A stretch of DNA of 64,000 bases, taken from positions 62,001 through 126,000 of the forward strand of contig NZ_LZLS01000023.1 of assembly GCF_001673365.1 (NCBI RefSeq), written 5' to 3'. The position numbers and the translations under genes were made by a program. This stretch comes from Mycobacterium asiaticum. Its GTDB lineage: Bacteria; Actinomycetota; Actinomycetes; Mycobacteriales; Mycobacteriaceae. The notes beneath the pieces were generated by a model that worked only from the letters and a program-made list of their open reading frames with translations, made no database searches and had not been told where the DNA came from. Position 1 is the first letter of the stretch. Each line of letters begins with the position of its first letter. Positions 17,363 through 26,517 of the stretch are shown in pieces.

Positions 17363-19516
17363 ATGGATCGACCCGACACCATCATCGAAATTCATCGTGA
17401 GCGCGTCCAGGATCAGACCGCCGAGATGTTCAGCGGAGAGAAGCGCTCCGAGTCCGTCGACGGCACCGGTTACTCCGCGACGGCCACTCTCGATCTGACG
17501 CTGGACCGCGTCTGGTTTATCCGTGATGCGCACGAGCGGGCATGGCAGGAACAGCATGACGGCGAATTGCGGTACCCGCTAAGGCATTTCGCGATTGATC
17601 TGGTGATCTTCGATTCCAGGATCACCATTGATTCGGTTACCTGTATCCCGCTGGTTGAACTGCCGCCCGCGACGATCACGATTTCGGACGGTCCGCGCGC
17701 CGGCGAGTCGCGTGAGATCCCGTACAACGAGATCCCACTGTTCGGGCGGTTGACGATCCACGACCAACTCGAGCCCCACCAGCTAGAGCCCGGCAAGCAG
17801 ACCATCGCGCTGAACTTCACTACGCAGGACGCGCCCGTGTTGGTCGTCGATCCGTTGGCGGATGAGTACGCGCCGCGATTGTTCGGCGCCGAAGTGGAGC
17901 GCAGCGCAGACGGCGTGACCATCTTCAAAGGCCAAGACCCACGGGTTAGCTGGGAACTCGACTACGCCGAGGCGCACTGGATCACGCACAGCATCGCCGG
18001 CGAACTGCTGGTGAACCTGGAGAAGCTGCAGCACCCCACCATCTCCGACGACGAGGCAAGGATCAGGGTGCTCGACTCGCTCGCTACGCAGATCGCAGAT
18101 TCGGTCCGTCCGCAACTTGCCGACATGGGCGAAGACGGCATCCAGGACCTGCTGCCGACGCCGCTCGAGGTCGACGCGCAGGCTCAGGACGACAGCACGA
18201 TCAAAGCTCTCGACGTCATCGTGCATCGCTTCGAGGTCGGCGAGGTTACCCACGAATCCATGGTGGTGCAGGTGCAGACGCTGCGTGAGCTGCCAAACGG
18301 TGAGGAGCTTCCGTCGTCCGTTCTCGCCGAAAACCCAAGAGAGAAAACGGGTTTGGCGGTGACCGGATGGAGCATTCTGCGGCAGGTTCGCGACACCGTG
18401 ATGAACAGCTTCGGTCTTGACGAGTCTGACTTCGCTGACGCTCCCTGTCTGCTCGACGGTCCGAAAAAAATCAACATCGGCGGCGAAGAACGCTGTCTGG
18501 ACGCCCTGGACGCCGATATCCTGCCCCGGACCCAGGACGGTCGACTCGTTGTCGACGGCACGGTGAGCGCCGAAACCAAGCTGTACGACTTCAAGGCCAA
18601 CTTCAAGGTCACCTACGAGATGGGCCTCGACGACATTCCTCGCGACCCGAAGGAGAACGAGCCGTGGCGAGACGGCGTCGAAACCATCGAGGCGCTCGAG
18701 CGGGCACTGAGTGAAGCTGCCGACAAGAAGCGCGCTGGTGAGCTGACCGATCAGGACTATGAGGCCGAAGTCAAGCGAGTCAGCGAACGCTTCGAAGAAC
18801 TTCCGCGGACCGTGGGTGTGCGGCCGACACAGAATCCTGCCGAACCGGAGGTGAGCGCTGATTTCAGTCTGTCGGCGGGTGGAAAGGTCGCCGCGGCCGC
18901 AGGGGCTGCGGCGATCGTCGGTCTGCTCGCACTGCCGGTCACCTGGGTCGCCGGTGCCGCCGGGGTAGGCGTTGCGGGGGCGGGCGGTCTGCTGTCGCTG
19001 GCCATCGCTCAGTACTTTTCGACCGTGTTGACCATCGACTGGTTCGGCACCGGACTCGGCTCGCGTCAGGTCAAGAAGTCACTGAACGACCAACCCGAGG
19101 GCACATCGCTGCCGCCGATCGGAATTCCGGTCGACGTGAATCTCACCCGCCAGCGGCTCGCGGTGTACTTCCGGCCGCTGCCGGCGAAGCTATGGGTCGG
19201 TTGCCTCACACTAGGCGCGACCGACGACGAGAAAGATGACGAAAAGGAACCCGACCGCACCGACATCCGGTTGGTCGGTGGCAAATGGCCGACCGACGAT
19301 CAACCCTGGAAGTTATCCAACGACGACGCCGTGTGGTACCTCGATTCTGAGGAGTTGGAGTTGCTCACCGAACCGGACAGCGCCGGCGGCGAGCTGCCGA
19401 TCAGGTTTGCCGAAACAGTAGACAAACGAAGGTATTTGCGCGTCGACGGTGATGATCCAGATATTTTGCACCGCCTGCCGGGTTGTTCGGACGCCGGCAA
19501 GGCGAGCGAGGAGTAA
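17363..19516 (+). CDS. Large protein of unknown function with an internal Gly/Ala hydrophobic region
   Basis: I do not recognise this 717-aa protein. Residues 1 to about 430 read as mostly beta structure with few Cys. Residues 440-495 form a charged helical stretch (ETIEALERALSEAADKK). Residues 508-570 are a Gly/Ala/Val-rich hydrophobic region that could cross a membrane twice. The C-terminal 150 residues are again beta-rich with an acidic DDEKDDEKE. There is no signal peptide. ATG 17363 has GGAG seven bases upstream; upstream in-frame TTG 17258 and ATG 17288 are less likely. It is followed by a HIBADH-like gene 83 bp downstream. Confidence 0.75.
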   Translation: MDRPDTIIEIHRERVQDQTAEMFSGEKRSESVDGTGYSATATLDLTLDRVWFIRDAHERAWQEQHDGELRYPLRHFAIDLVIFDSRITIDSVTCIPLVELPPATITISDGPRAGESREIPYNEIPLFGRLTIHDQLEPHQLEPGKQTIALNFTTQDAPVLVVDPLADEYAPRLFGAEVERSADGVTIFKGQDPRVSWELDYAEAHWITHSIAGELLVNLEKLQHPTISDDEARIRVLDSLATQIADSVRPQLADMGEDGIQDLLPTPLEVDAQAQDDSTIKALDVIVHRFEVGEVTHESMVVQVQTLRELPNGEELPSSVLAENPREKTGLAVTGWSILRQVRDTVMNSFGLDESDFADAPCLLDGPKKINIGGEERCLDALDADILPRTQDGRLVVDGTVSAETKLYDFKANFKVTYEMGLDDIPRDPKENEPWRDGVETIEALERALSEAADKKRAGELTDQDYEAEVKRVSERFEELPRTVGVRPTQNPAEPEVSADFSLSAGGKVAAAAGAAAIVGLLALPVTWVAGAAGVGVAGAGGLLSLAIAQYFSTVLTIDWFGTGLGSRQVKKSLNDQPEGTSLPPIGIPVDVNLTRQRLAVYFRPLPAKLWVGCLTLGATDDEKDDEKEPDRTDIRLVGGKWPTDDQPWKLSNDDAVWYLDSEELELLTEPDSAGGELPIRFAETVDKRRYLRVDGDDPDILHRLPGCSDAGKASEE

Positions 19517-19599
19517 ACCGGCACATCATCGGGGAGGCACCGCCTCGACCGATGAAGTCAACATGTCTTAGTGTCTTAAGCCTCTTACGGAGACTTCGC

Positions 19600-20466
19600 A
19601 TGACACGACCGCTGAATCGAGGCACAGACGTGACCGGGTTGCGAGTTGGGTTCGTGGGCCTCGGATCTCAGGGCGGCCCGATGGCCCGCAAAATCATTGA
19701 GCACGGATTCCCGACGACGCTGTGGGCCCGCCGGCCCGAATCGCTCCAGCAGTACGACGGTACCGGCGCCGCCTACGCCGCGGATCGCCGAGCCCTCGGT
19801 GCCGCCTCGGATGTGTTGTGCCTGTGCGTGGTTGGTGACGCGGACGTCGAGGAGGTGCTGCGCGGCGATGACGGTGCCCTGGCCGGAATGCAACCGGACG
19901 GAATCGTCGTGATTCACAGCACCATTCATCCCGATACCTGTCGCCGGCTGCAAAGCGATTTCCCGGGGTTGCATTTCATCGACGCTCCCGTCTCTGGAGG
20001 GGGACGCCGGGCGGCGGCGAAGACGCTGTTGGTTATGGTCGGCGGCAACCAGGACGTGGTGAACCGGTGCCGGCCGGTCCTCGACACGTTCGCGAATCCG
20101 CTTGTCCACCTTGGTGATCTGGGAGCCGGACAGACCGCGAAGCTGCTCAACAACGCGCTGTTCAGCGCACACCTCGGACTGGCCGCCAGCACGTTTTCCA
20201 TTGCCGATGAGCTCGGCGTCGACAAGGACGCACTCACCACAGCTCTGTCGAATGGGAGCGCCCGTAGCTACGCGGCTGAGGTGATCGGCCGCCGGGGGCA
20301 CGACCTTTCGCGGATGGCGCAGCTTGCGGGCGCGCTGCTGACCAAAGACGTCGACATCCTCGCCGACCTGGTTGGGTCCCGGACGCCCGAGGTGCTGCGC
20401 GTCGCAAGCAACGCGATCAACGTGATGAACGAACAGGGGAGCGCCGGTGCGCAACGACCAACCTAG
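19600..20466 (+). CDS. NAD(P)-dependent reductase of the 3-hydroxyisobutyrate dehydrogenase family
   Basis: The 288-aa product has the N-terminal dinucleotide motif GFVGLGSQGGPMA, the substrate-site segment DAPVSGGGRRAA and the catalytic-Lys helix GAGQTAKLLNNAL. The family oxidises beta-hydroxy acids; some members are imine reductases. ATG 19600 follows GGAG at 19589; GTG 19630 is also possible. It ends in a 4-bp overlap with the convergent PhyH gene. A second member of the family is at 28691. Confidence 0.9.
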   Translation: MTRPLNRGTDVTGLRVGFVGLGSQGGPMARKIIEHGFPTTLWARRPESLQQYDGTGAAYAADRRALGAASDVLCLCVVGDADVEEVLRGDDGALAGMQPDGIVVIHSTIHPDTCRRLQSDFPGLHFIDAPVSGGGRRAAAKTLLVMVGGNQDVVNRCRPVLDTFANPLVHLGDLGAGQTAKLLNNALFSAHLGLAASTFSIADELGVDKDALTTALSNGSARSYAAEVIGRRGHDLSRMAQLAGALLTKDVDILADLVGSRTPEVLRVASNAINVMNEQGSAGAQRPT

Positions 20467-21326
20467 CGATCCTGATCGCTGTCCAGCAGCCGCAACGGGT
20501 GAAGGCCGTCGACCGCGCCCACAAACGGCGGATGGATGCTGTAGCCGAGCATGCGGCGAATGTCGTCGGAGACCGTTCGGGCGATGTCACGCGATATCGA
20601 CAAGGTGAAAGCCTCCATCGGCCGCAGCCACGGCTGGCAATACTGGGCGGTGACGGCCAGGCGGTCGCGGCTGGTGGTGTTAGCGCCGCCGCCGTGCCAG
20701 AGGGTGCCCACGAAAAATACGCACGACCCGGCCGGCATCACCACAGGCACCGCGCGATCGTCGGGGCCCGGCGGCCGGCGCCCCCAGCGGTGACTGCCGG
20801 GCATGAGGACCGTGGCGCCGTTATCGGCGGTGAAGTCGTCGATGGCCCAGATAGTCGCCGCCGCAAGTGGATCGCGTGGCCGTGGGATGGGGTAGAAGCC
20901 GTCGTCGTGGTGCGGCAATTGCGCGGTCTCGCCGGGTTGAATGTTGATGGCTTGCAACGCCGATAGCAGATAGTTGGGCATCAGCAAACGATCCAGCACC
21001 GCCAGCACCCGCGGATTGTCGACCAGCCGGTCGCAGACGCGCGTCCTGCTCAGCACGCTGTAGATGCGCTGAGTGTGCCGGCCCTCGAAGGAATTGCGCC
21101 CGGTGTGCCCCAACCACGGCCCCACGACCGCACGGATCTCCTGGCACTGCTCGGCGCTGAGCAGGTTCTCCCAGATCACATAGCCGTCGCGGTCCAGTGC
21201 CGCCATGTCGGCGTCGACGATCGGGCTGTCGACAGTGTTGCCACCGGTTGGTGTCCGCCTGTATCGATGCGCCAGATCGCTCTTGAGGTCCTCTAGCGTG
21301 GTGACGGAATCATCGTTGCTCTGCAT
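20463..21326 (-). CDS. Phytanoyl-CoA dioxygenase (PhyH) family protein
   Basis: The 287-aa product has the Fe(II)/2-oxoglutarate facial triad: H-x-D in LPHHDDGFYP near residue 140 and the distal His in LWHGGGANTTSRDR near residue 212. Family members hydroxylate lipid acyl chains, alcohols or other small molecules; the substrate cannot be told from sequence. It is divergent from the beta-lactamase-fold lipoprotein and overlaps the preceding gene's end tail-to-tail. Confidence 0.88.
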   Translation of the reverse strand: MQSNDDSVTTLEDLKSDLAHRYRRTPTGGNTVDSPIVDADMAALDRDGYVIWENLLSAEQCQEIRAVVGPWLGHTGRNSFEGRHTQRIYSVLSRTRVCDRLVDNPRVLAVLDRLLMPNYLLSALQAINIQPGETAQLPHHDDGFYPIPRPRDPLAAATIWAIDDFTADNGATVLMPGSHRWGRRPPGPDDRAVPVVMPAGSCVFFVGTLWHGGGANTTSRDRLAVTAQYCQPWLRPMEAFTLSISRDIARTVSDDIRRMLGYSIHPPFVGAVDGLHPLRLLDSDQDR

Positions 21327-21456
21327 TGGTGCGCGCCCGTGCTCGTGCTTCTGACCACACCTTAAGCCGTGCCCGCGTCACTGTGGCGTCATCGCGGGTT
21401 GACAAGGCGTGCCGACGCACCCAGCATCGTGGCGGGACGACCAAGGGGGTGAGTCG

Positions 21457-22956
21457 ATGCGTCAGGCTATCGCCGCTCTTGTTGTCGTGCTGGCCTTATT
21501 GCCGGCCTGCTCGCGTGGCTCGTCGGCACCGCTCGCCGTGACGCAGAGCGCGCCGGCAACTACCGCGACGACGCCGACGGTGTCCTCACCAGTCGAGGTC
21601 TCGACCACTGATTTCACCACCGTCTCCAAACTGATCAACGACGCGATCGCGGCTGAGAAGCTGCCAGGCGCTGTGTTGCTGGTGGGGCACGACGGCAAAA
21701 TTGCTTTTCACCACGCCTACGGCGTGCGCAGACTGGCGAGCGAACCTGCCCTGAATGGATCGCCCGCCCCCGCGGAGCCGATGACCATAGACACCATTTT
21801 CGATCTGGCCTCGTTGACGAAAATCCTGGCAACGACCACCGTGGTCATGCAGCTCTACGAGCAGGGCAAGGTCGAATTCGACAGTCCGGTGCAGCACTAT
21901 CTGCCCGACTTCAACATCGGCAACGACCCTCGCCGCGCGAACGTCACCGTTCGGATGTTGCTAACCCACACTTCTGGTGAGACGGGCGACGTCGAACTCA
22001 AAGATCCGTGGGGACTGAGCGGTGTTGACCGAGCCCAAGGCATTCGTCGTGCGCTCACGACGCCGTTGGAATCGGGCCCGGGTGAGATGTTCCGCTATTC
22101 CGACATCAACTTCATCGTGCTCGGCGTGCTGGTCGAGAGGCTCACCAGTGAGCCGTTGGACGTTTATGTGCAGCAACACGTATTCGATCCGCTCGGCATG
22201 GCAGACACCCGCTACCTTCCGCTGGCGAAAGCCTGTGGGCCGCATACGATCAACGGATCGGCGATCGGGTGGGCTCCTTCGCTCAACGGCAGTGCGCGGG
22301 TCACGTGTCCGCCGGGTACCTGGAGCACCGACGTTCTGTCGCGCATCGCACCGACTGCACGTGACGAGGAGAACAGCGGGGAGCCGAGCAAGAATCCCGA
22401 CTTCAATCATCTGCTGCGCGGCAGTGTGCATGACATGACAGCCCGACGAATGGGGGGAGTTGCCGGGCATGCCGGGGTGTTTTCGACGACAAGTGACGTC
22501 GGGATCTTTGCCCAGGCGCTGCTCGACCGGCTCGCCGGACGCCCCAGCCAGTTCCCTTTGGCGCAAACCACTTTGGAGTTGATGACCAGCCCGCAGCAGC
22601 CCGGGCACAACGCTGCGCAAGTGAGCGCGGCGAACAATGCCACCCGCGAAGCCATTGCGCGCAAAATGAACACCTGGAATCCTCTGATGGCTCCTCGCTA
22701 CCCGGCTATCCCAATGCAGAACCTGCGCGGCTTCGGCTGGGACATCGATACACCCCTTTCCGGGCCGCGGGGCATGGTCTTTCCGATCGGCAGCTTCGGC
22801 CACACCGGCTTCACCGGAACATCGATCTGGATAGATCCCGCCTCGAACACTTACATAGTGCTGCTGTCGAACTCCATCCACACCCGGGGCAGTCCACCGA
22901 TGTCGATGCTGCGCGGCGAGGTCGCGACGGCGACGGCCCGCGCGTTGGGTCTCTAG
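21457..22956 (+). CDS. Beta-lactamase-fold serine hydrolase, lipoprotein
   Basis: The 499-aa product has a lipoprotein signal (ALLPAC) and a class C beta-lactamase/esterase domain. The nucleophile motif S-L-T-K is at residues 119-122, the Tyr motif is in FRYSDINF, and the third motif is HTGFTG. It may act as a peptidase or esterase on wall precursors or lipids on the outer face of the membrane. ATG 21457 is preceded by GGGGGTGAG and places the signal peptide at the N-terminus. It converges on the M15 peptidase with a 4-bp overlap. Confidence 0.9.
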   Translation: MRQAIAALVVVLALLPACSRGSSAPLAVTQSAPATTATTPTVSSPVEVSTTDFTTVSKLINDAIAAEKLPGAVLLVGHDGKIAFHHAYGVRRLASEPALNGSPAPAEPMTIDTIFDLASLTKILATTTVVMQLYEQGKVEFDSPVQHYLPDFNIGNDPRRANVTVRMLLTHTSGETGDVELKDPWGLSGVDRAQGIRRALTTPLESGPGEMFRYSDINFIVLGVLVERLTSEPLDVYVQQHVFDPLGMADTRYLPLAKACGPHTINGSAIGWAPSLNGSARVTCPPGTWSTDVLSRIAPTARDEENSGEPSKNPDFNHLLRGSVHDMTARRMGGVAGHAGVFSTTSDVGIFAQALLDRLAGRPSQFPLAQTTLELMTSPQQPGHNAAQVSAANNATREAIARKMNTWNPLMAPRYPAIPMQNLRGFGWDIDTPLSGPRGMVFPIGSFGHTGFTGTSIWIDPASNTYIVLLSNSIHTRGSPPMSMLRGEVATATARALGL

Positions 22957-23681
22957 GAGCGTTCGAAGTGTTGGTAGTCGGGAGTCCGCCAGTAGCCACC
23001 CCATTGCCAGCCACGATCTGTGAAGACGCGTTCGGCAGGGTCACCACCGTGTATTAGTCCGGGGTCGGTGCGGGTCCGGTCCAGGTACGCGGCCGCGTTA
23101 CGCGGCTCGAAATACCCGCTGACGTAAAGACACGGATTGATCAGGGGATTGAGGTCGATGGCCCGACCGTAGGCATGCGGCGACCATTCGTCGGTCCCGG
23201 GAATGAGTCGGCAGTTGAACGCCGAAGTGTTGTTGTCCTCCATGGACAATTCGTCGTCGGCATCCGGGTACTGGTCGACCGTCCGCATCTTGTCGACGGG
23301 ATAGCCCTGCTGGTAGAGCTGCTCGAAGATGGCGACGACGTCCGCCGCCAGGTCCTCATGCACGACCAACTGGCCGCGGTGGGTCAGGCCGTCAAAACCC
23401 AGGTAGTTGACCTCGACCCGGCGCAACTGTGCCGGCTCGACGGGGCACCCTGCTCGCCATGTGGTGCCGAGTTCGGCGGCAGTGACGGGCTGCACCGTTG
23501 CAGCAGCAGGTGACGGCGGTGCGGTGGGCGTCGGGGTCGACGGCGCGGTGGCAGTCTTCGAGGAGTACGGGGTCGCCGGAGGTGCGGATGGGGCCGCCTG
23601 CGGTGGCACCTTGGCGGTGCACTGCACCAAGACCGCAATCGCCACAAGCGCATGCACCACTGTGGCCACTGGGCGCTTCAT
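22953..23681 (-). CDS. M15-family D-Ala-D-Ala carboxypeptidase-like protein, probable lipoprotein
   Basis: The 242-aa product has a hydrophobic start ending LVLVQC (possible lipobox), a Pro/Thr/Ala linker to about residue 80 and an M15/VanY-type domain. The zinc-binding His and Asp are in SPHAYGRAIDLNP and the last His in PDYQHFE. Such enzymes trim peptidoglycan stem peptides. ATG 23681 overlaps the stop of the TetR gene (ATGA). The longer frame from 23810 lies inside that gene and is rejected. Confidence 0.88.
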   Translation of the reverse strand: MKRPVATVVHALVAIAVLVQCTAKVPPQAAPSAPPATPYSSKTATAPSTPTPTAPPSPAAATVQPVTAAELGTTWRAGCPVEPAQLRRVEVNYLGFDGLTHRGQLVVHEDLAADVVAIFEQLYQQGYPVDKMRTVDQYPDADDELSMEDNNTSAFNCRLIPGTDEWSPHAYGRAIDLNPLINPCLYVSGYFEPRNAAAYLDRTRTDPGLIHGGDPAERVFTDRGWQWGGYWRTPDYQHFERS

Positions 23682-24334
23682 AAGCCACCATCCGGGTTGA
23701 GCAGGCCGGGAATGACGAAGTCGCGGAACACTTTCCGGCGGTCCGGGGTTTGCTCGCGCAGTCCTGCGGCGCGTTCCATTAAAAGCATTTGGGCCACCCG
23801 CACCAACCAATCCGCTGTCGCATCCGGGTCGAGTTCCGTGCGCAATTCGCCGCTGAGCTTGGCGGCTTGGACATGTGGACGGAGGACGTCGCGGATGCGA
23901 TCCCGAAAGGCCCCGGACGCCGACGCCGACACCGCCATGGTCAGGCTCTCCGCTGAGAACAGGATGCTCAACCAGCGAGACTCCTCCACGATGCTCAGCG
24001 CGCCGTCCAGTGAATCCAGCAGCCGCTCGCCAAATGGCCCCTCACGTTCGAGTGCCGACTCGGCGACCGCGATCACCCCCTCGGTTTCGCGGAGCATGAC
24101 GAAGGCCAAAACGTCGTCGCGGGTGCCGAAATAGCGGTAGACCGTAGTACGGTGCACGGCAGCCTCTTTCGCGATGTCGTCGACCGTCGTGCGTCCGACA
24201 CCGCGTCGCTCGTAGCAAATTTCGGCTGCGTCGAGCAGGCGCGACCTGGCCTCGTCGTCGTCGACGGGAGGTCGATCGCCCCAGGGTGTCGGCCGGGTGG
24301 GGCGTTCGGAGAGTCGCAACTTGCGCTGCGTCAT
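23678..24334 (-). CDS. TetR-family regulator
   Basis: The 218-aa product has a TetR helix-turn-helix at residues 47-70 (IAKEAAVHRTTVYRYF). Residues 1-28 are a basic extension. It sits between a P450 gene and a peptidase gene with ATGA overlaps on both sides, so it is made from the same mRNA and may control it in a feedback loop. Ligand is unknown. Confidence 0.93.
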   Translation of the reverse strand: MTQRKLRLSERPTRPTPWGDRPPVDDDEARSRLLDAAEICYERRGVGRTTVDDIAKEAAVHRTTVYRYFGTRDDVLAFVMLRETEGVIAVAESALEREGPFGERLLDSLDGALSIVEESRWLSILFSAESLTMAVSASASGAFRDRIRDVLRPHVQAAKLSGELRTELDPDATADWLVRVAQMLLMERAAGLREQTPDRRKVFRDFVIPGLLNPDGGL

Positions 24335-25545
24335 GCTCGCCCGCTCGCCTCGAAGGTCACGTGCAGCGCGCTTGGTCCGCGAAGTGTCGTGCCGACCTGG
24401 CTGGTGATCGCCGAGGATTCAGCATGGTCTGGGTCGAGCGCAAGGCCGGGCAGGCGGTCCAGAAGCGTCCGAAGTGCCACCAGCACTTCGGTATTGGCGA
24501 GCCAGTTGCCGATGCAACTGTGCGGTCCCTGGCCGAAGGAAACGGGCGGCATCACGTTGCGGGTGATATCGAAGTCGTCGGGCCGTTGGTATACGGCCGG
24601 ATCGCGGTGAGCGGCGTTGATGGCGAAGATCATTGGGGTCAGCGCGGGAATTTCGATTCCATGCCACGTGGTCTGTACCGGACAGACCCGCGGCAGCAGA
24701 CCCACCGCGGGCTCCCACCGCAACGCTTCCCAAATAGCCGGCTGCAGATAGGTTTCCGGATCCGACCGCAGCAGATCGAGTTGGTCGGGGTGGTTCAGCA
24801 AGGCCGACAGAACGTTGCCGAGCGCGTAGGTGGTGGTGTCGGCGCCAAGCGGAAAAAGCATGCGCAGGAAGGTAAGAATGGCTTCGTCGTCGAGATACTC
24901 ACCGTCCTCGGTCCTTTCGGCGGTGAGCAGGGAGATGATATCGCCGCCGGGACTGCGGCGACGCTCCGCTAGCAGCGGGGCGACGTAGGCGGTGAACTCC
25001 GCGGCGCTGTCGATCGCGGGCTGGGGATCGAAGGCGTATTCGATCATTGCCTTGGCCCACTGCTGGATTCGCGCCTCGTCGTCGGTGGGGATGCCAAGCA
25101 GCCGGCTGATGGTCAACAGCGAGACACGGTGGGTGAACTCGGTGACCAACTCCGCGGACCCGCGGTGCGCGAACCGGTCGATGAGCTCGTTGACAACGGG
25201 TGTGATAACCGGATCCACGTAGGCCTGCACTCGCCCGCGTCGCAGCGGCGCGGACACGAGGGTTCGACTGGCGCGGTGTTGCGCGCCCGACATGTTCAAC
25301 ACGGTGTTGCCGAACACGGGCTGGGTGGTCATCGCGTAGACGGGTGCCGCCGGAAACGTCGCCTCGTCCCGGAACGCAGCGCGGACCAGCTCATCGGTGA
25401 GCAACAGCACGGCGCTGGTTCCGGCGAACGGCACGATCGCGAATGGTCGGCGTTTACGCAGGCGAGCAAGCGTGGCGTGCAGGTCGGGCTGATCGTCGAA
25501 CGCGAAGTCGACCCCCGTGATGTCTAGCGGGCCGAGAATCGCCAT
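24331..25545 (-). CDS. Cytochrome P450
   Basis: The 404-aa product has the I-helix motif LGADTTTYA, the K-helix ExxR in EALRWEP and the heme-binding loop FGQGPHSCIG with the Cys thiolate. It is a soluble bacterial class-I P450 that needs ferredoxin and reductase; none is encoded beside it. ATG 25545 is the likely start; an ATG seven codons upstream is possible. Its end overlaps the TetR start. Confidence 0.93.
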   Translation of the reverse strand: MAILGPLDITGVDFAFDDQPDLHATLARLRKRRPFAIVPFAGTSAVLLLTDELVRAAFRDEATFPAAPVYAMTTQPVFGNTVLNMSGAQHRASRTLVSAPLRRGRVQAYVDPVITPVVNELIDRFAHRGSAELVTEFTHRVSLLTISRLLGIPTDDEARIQQWAKAMIEYAFDPQPAIDSAAEFTAYVAPLLAERRRSPGGDIISLLTAERTEDGEYLDDEAILTFLRMLFPLGADTTTYALGNVLSALLNHPDQLDLLRSDPETYLQPAIWEALRWEPAVGLLPRVCPVQTTWHGIEIPALTPMIFAINAAHRDPAVYQRPDDFDITRNVMPPVSFGQGPHSCIGNWLANTEVLVALRTLLDRLPGLALDPDHAESSAITSQVGTTLRGPSALHVTFEASGRA

Positions 25546-25603
25546 AGGCGAAAACTCTAGATGCATGCAACAAACTACGCAATATGTCGTACGTATCTTG
25601 CAA

Positions 25604-26473
25604 TCAGGTGCGCCCGCCAGCCGGCTCGATCAGCAGCGTCGGTACACCGCACGTACCGTCCTTGACGCTCACGACGCGAGTGCCGGGCTTGCGTCCCGCG
25701 CGTACCTCGGAGACATCGAGACCCGCGTCCGCGAGCCGCGCCCGCGCGGCGTCGGCGTTGGGGACGCGCCAAGATAAGCCCCACACCTGGTCGGTCTGAC
25801 CCGGTGCTTGCGACTCGTGCAGCGGCTGTGCAAGTTCCACCGTGACTCCACCCACGCGCAGGAACACCAACCGCATGCCCCAGTCCGGAAAGCTGCGGTC
25901 AAGCGCGAGCCGCAGGCCGAGCCCGTCGCGGTAGAACGCAATTGCGGCATCGGCAGCGGGCGTGCGCACCACCGCGTGGTCGATCCCCGTGACAATCGCC
26001 TCCCCGGCACCCAGCGGCGTGGCAGCAGGCAGCCTGTCCGGGGACTCGTGCTCGATCGCGATGACCAGCACACCGCGCGTGCGGGTCTCCGGCAGCAGCA
26101 CGCTGCGCCACTGCCGGGTAAGTCCCGAGCCGGTGTCGCGGCCGAGGCCGGGTGAAACGGGCGGCGGTTGAAGGCCGTTCGCGGCGAGCTGAGCGTGCGC
26201 GGCGTCGATATCGGTGGTGGCGAACGCAAGCCCGATCGCGCCCTCGCCCCGTTGCTCCAAATGCGCTGCGACCGTGTGGCCGAGTGGTCCGTCACCCTGC
26301 GGGGTAATCAGTTCGAGGTAAGTGTTGTCGAGCCGGAACAATGCGTTCGCCGTGCCCCAGCCCGGATGTTCCCCGCGCCACGACGGGCGCCGGGACAGCA
26401 GCGTGGCATAGCGGCGCGTGGCATCGTCAAGATCGCGCACTGCGAGAATCACGTGGTCGAGTGCGTCGAACAT
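25604..26473 (-). CDS. Two-domain VOC/glyoxalase family protein
   Basis: The 289-aa product has two VOC units. The first starts DHVILAVRDLDDATRRY at residue 6, and the second starts GIDHAVVRTPAADAAIAFY near residue 165. Members bind a metal ion and catalyse isomerisation, ring opening or conjugation. It lies 58 bp upstream of the P450 gene and 44 bp downstream of DUF2855, all on the minus strand, so they may share a transcript. Confidence 0.85.
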   Translation of the reverse strand: MFDALDHVILAVRDLDDATRRYATLLSRRPSWRGEHPGWGTANALFRLDNTYLELITPQGDGPLGHTVAAHLEQRGEGAIGLAFATTDIDAAHAQLAANGLQPPPVSPGLGRDTGSGLTRQWRSVLLPETRTRGVLVIAIEHESPDRLPAATPLGAGEAIVTGIDHAVVRTPAADAAIAFYRDGLGLRLALDRSFPDWGMRLVFLRVGGVTVELAQPLHESQAPGQTDQVWGLSWRVPNADAARARLADAGLDVSEVRAGRKPGTRVVSVKDGTCGVPTLLIEPAGGRT

Positions 26474-26517
26474 CGACTCAGCATGCCTGAAAAGATTGTC
26501 GGCGTCAGTCCCCGCGG

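Noticed and set aside
21961..23004. 347-codon minus-strand frame opposite the beta-lactamase-fold gene
   Set aside because: Antisense shadow of a gene with SxxK and HTG motifs; composition is Arg/His-rich and not protein-like.
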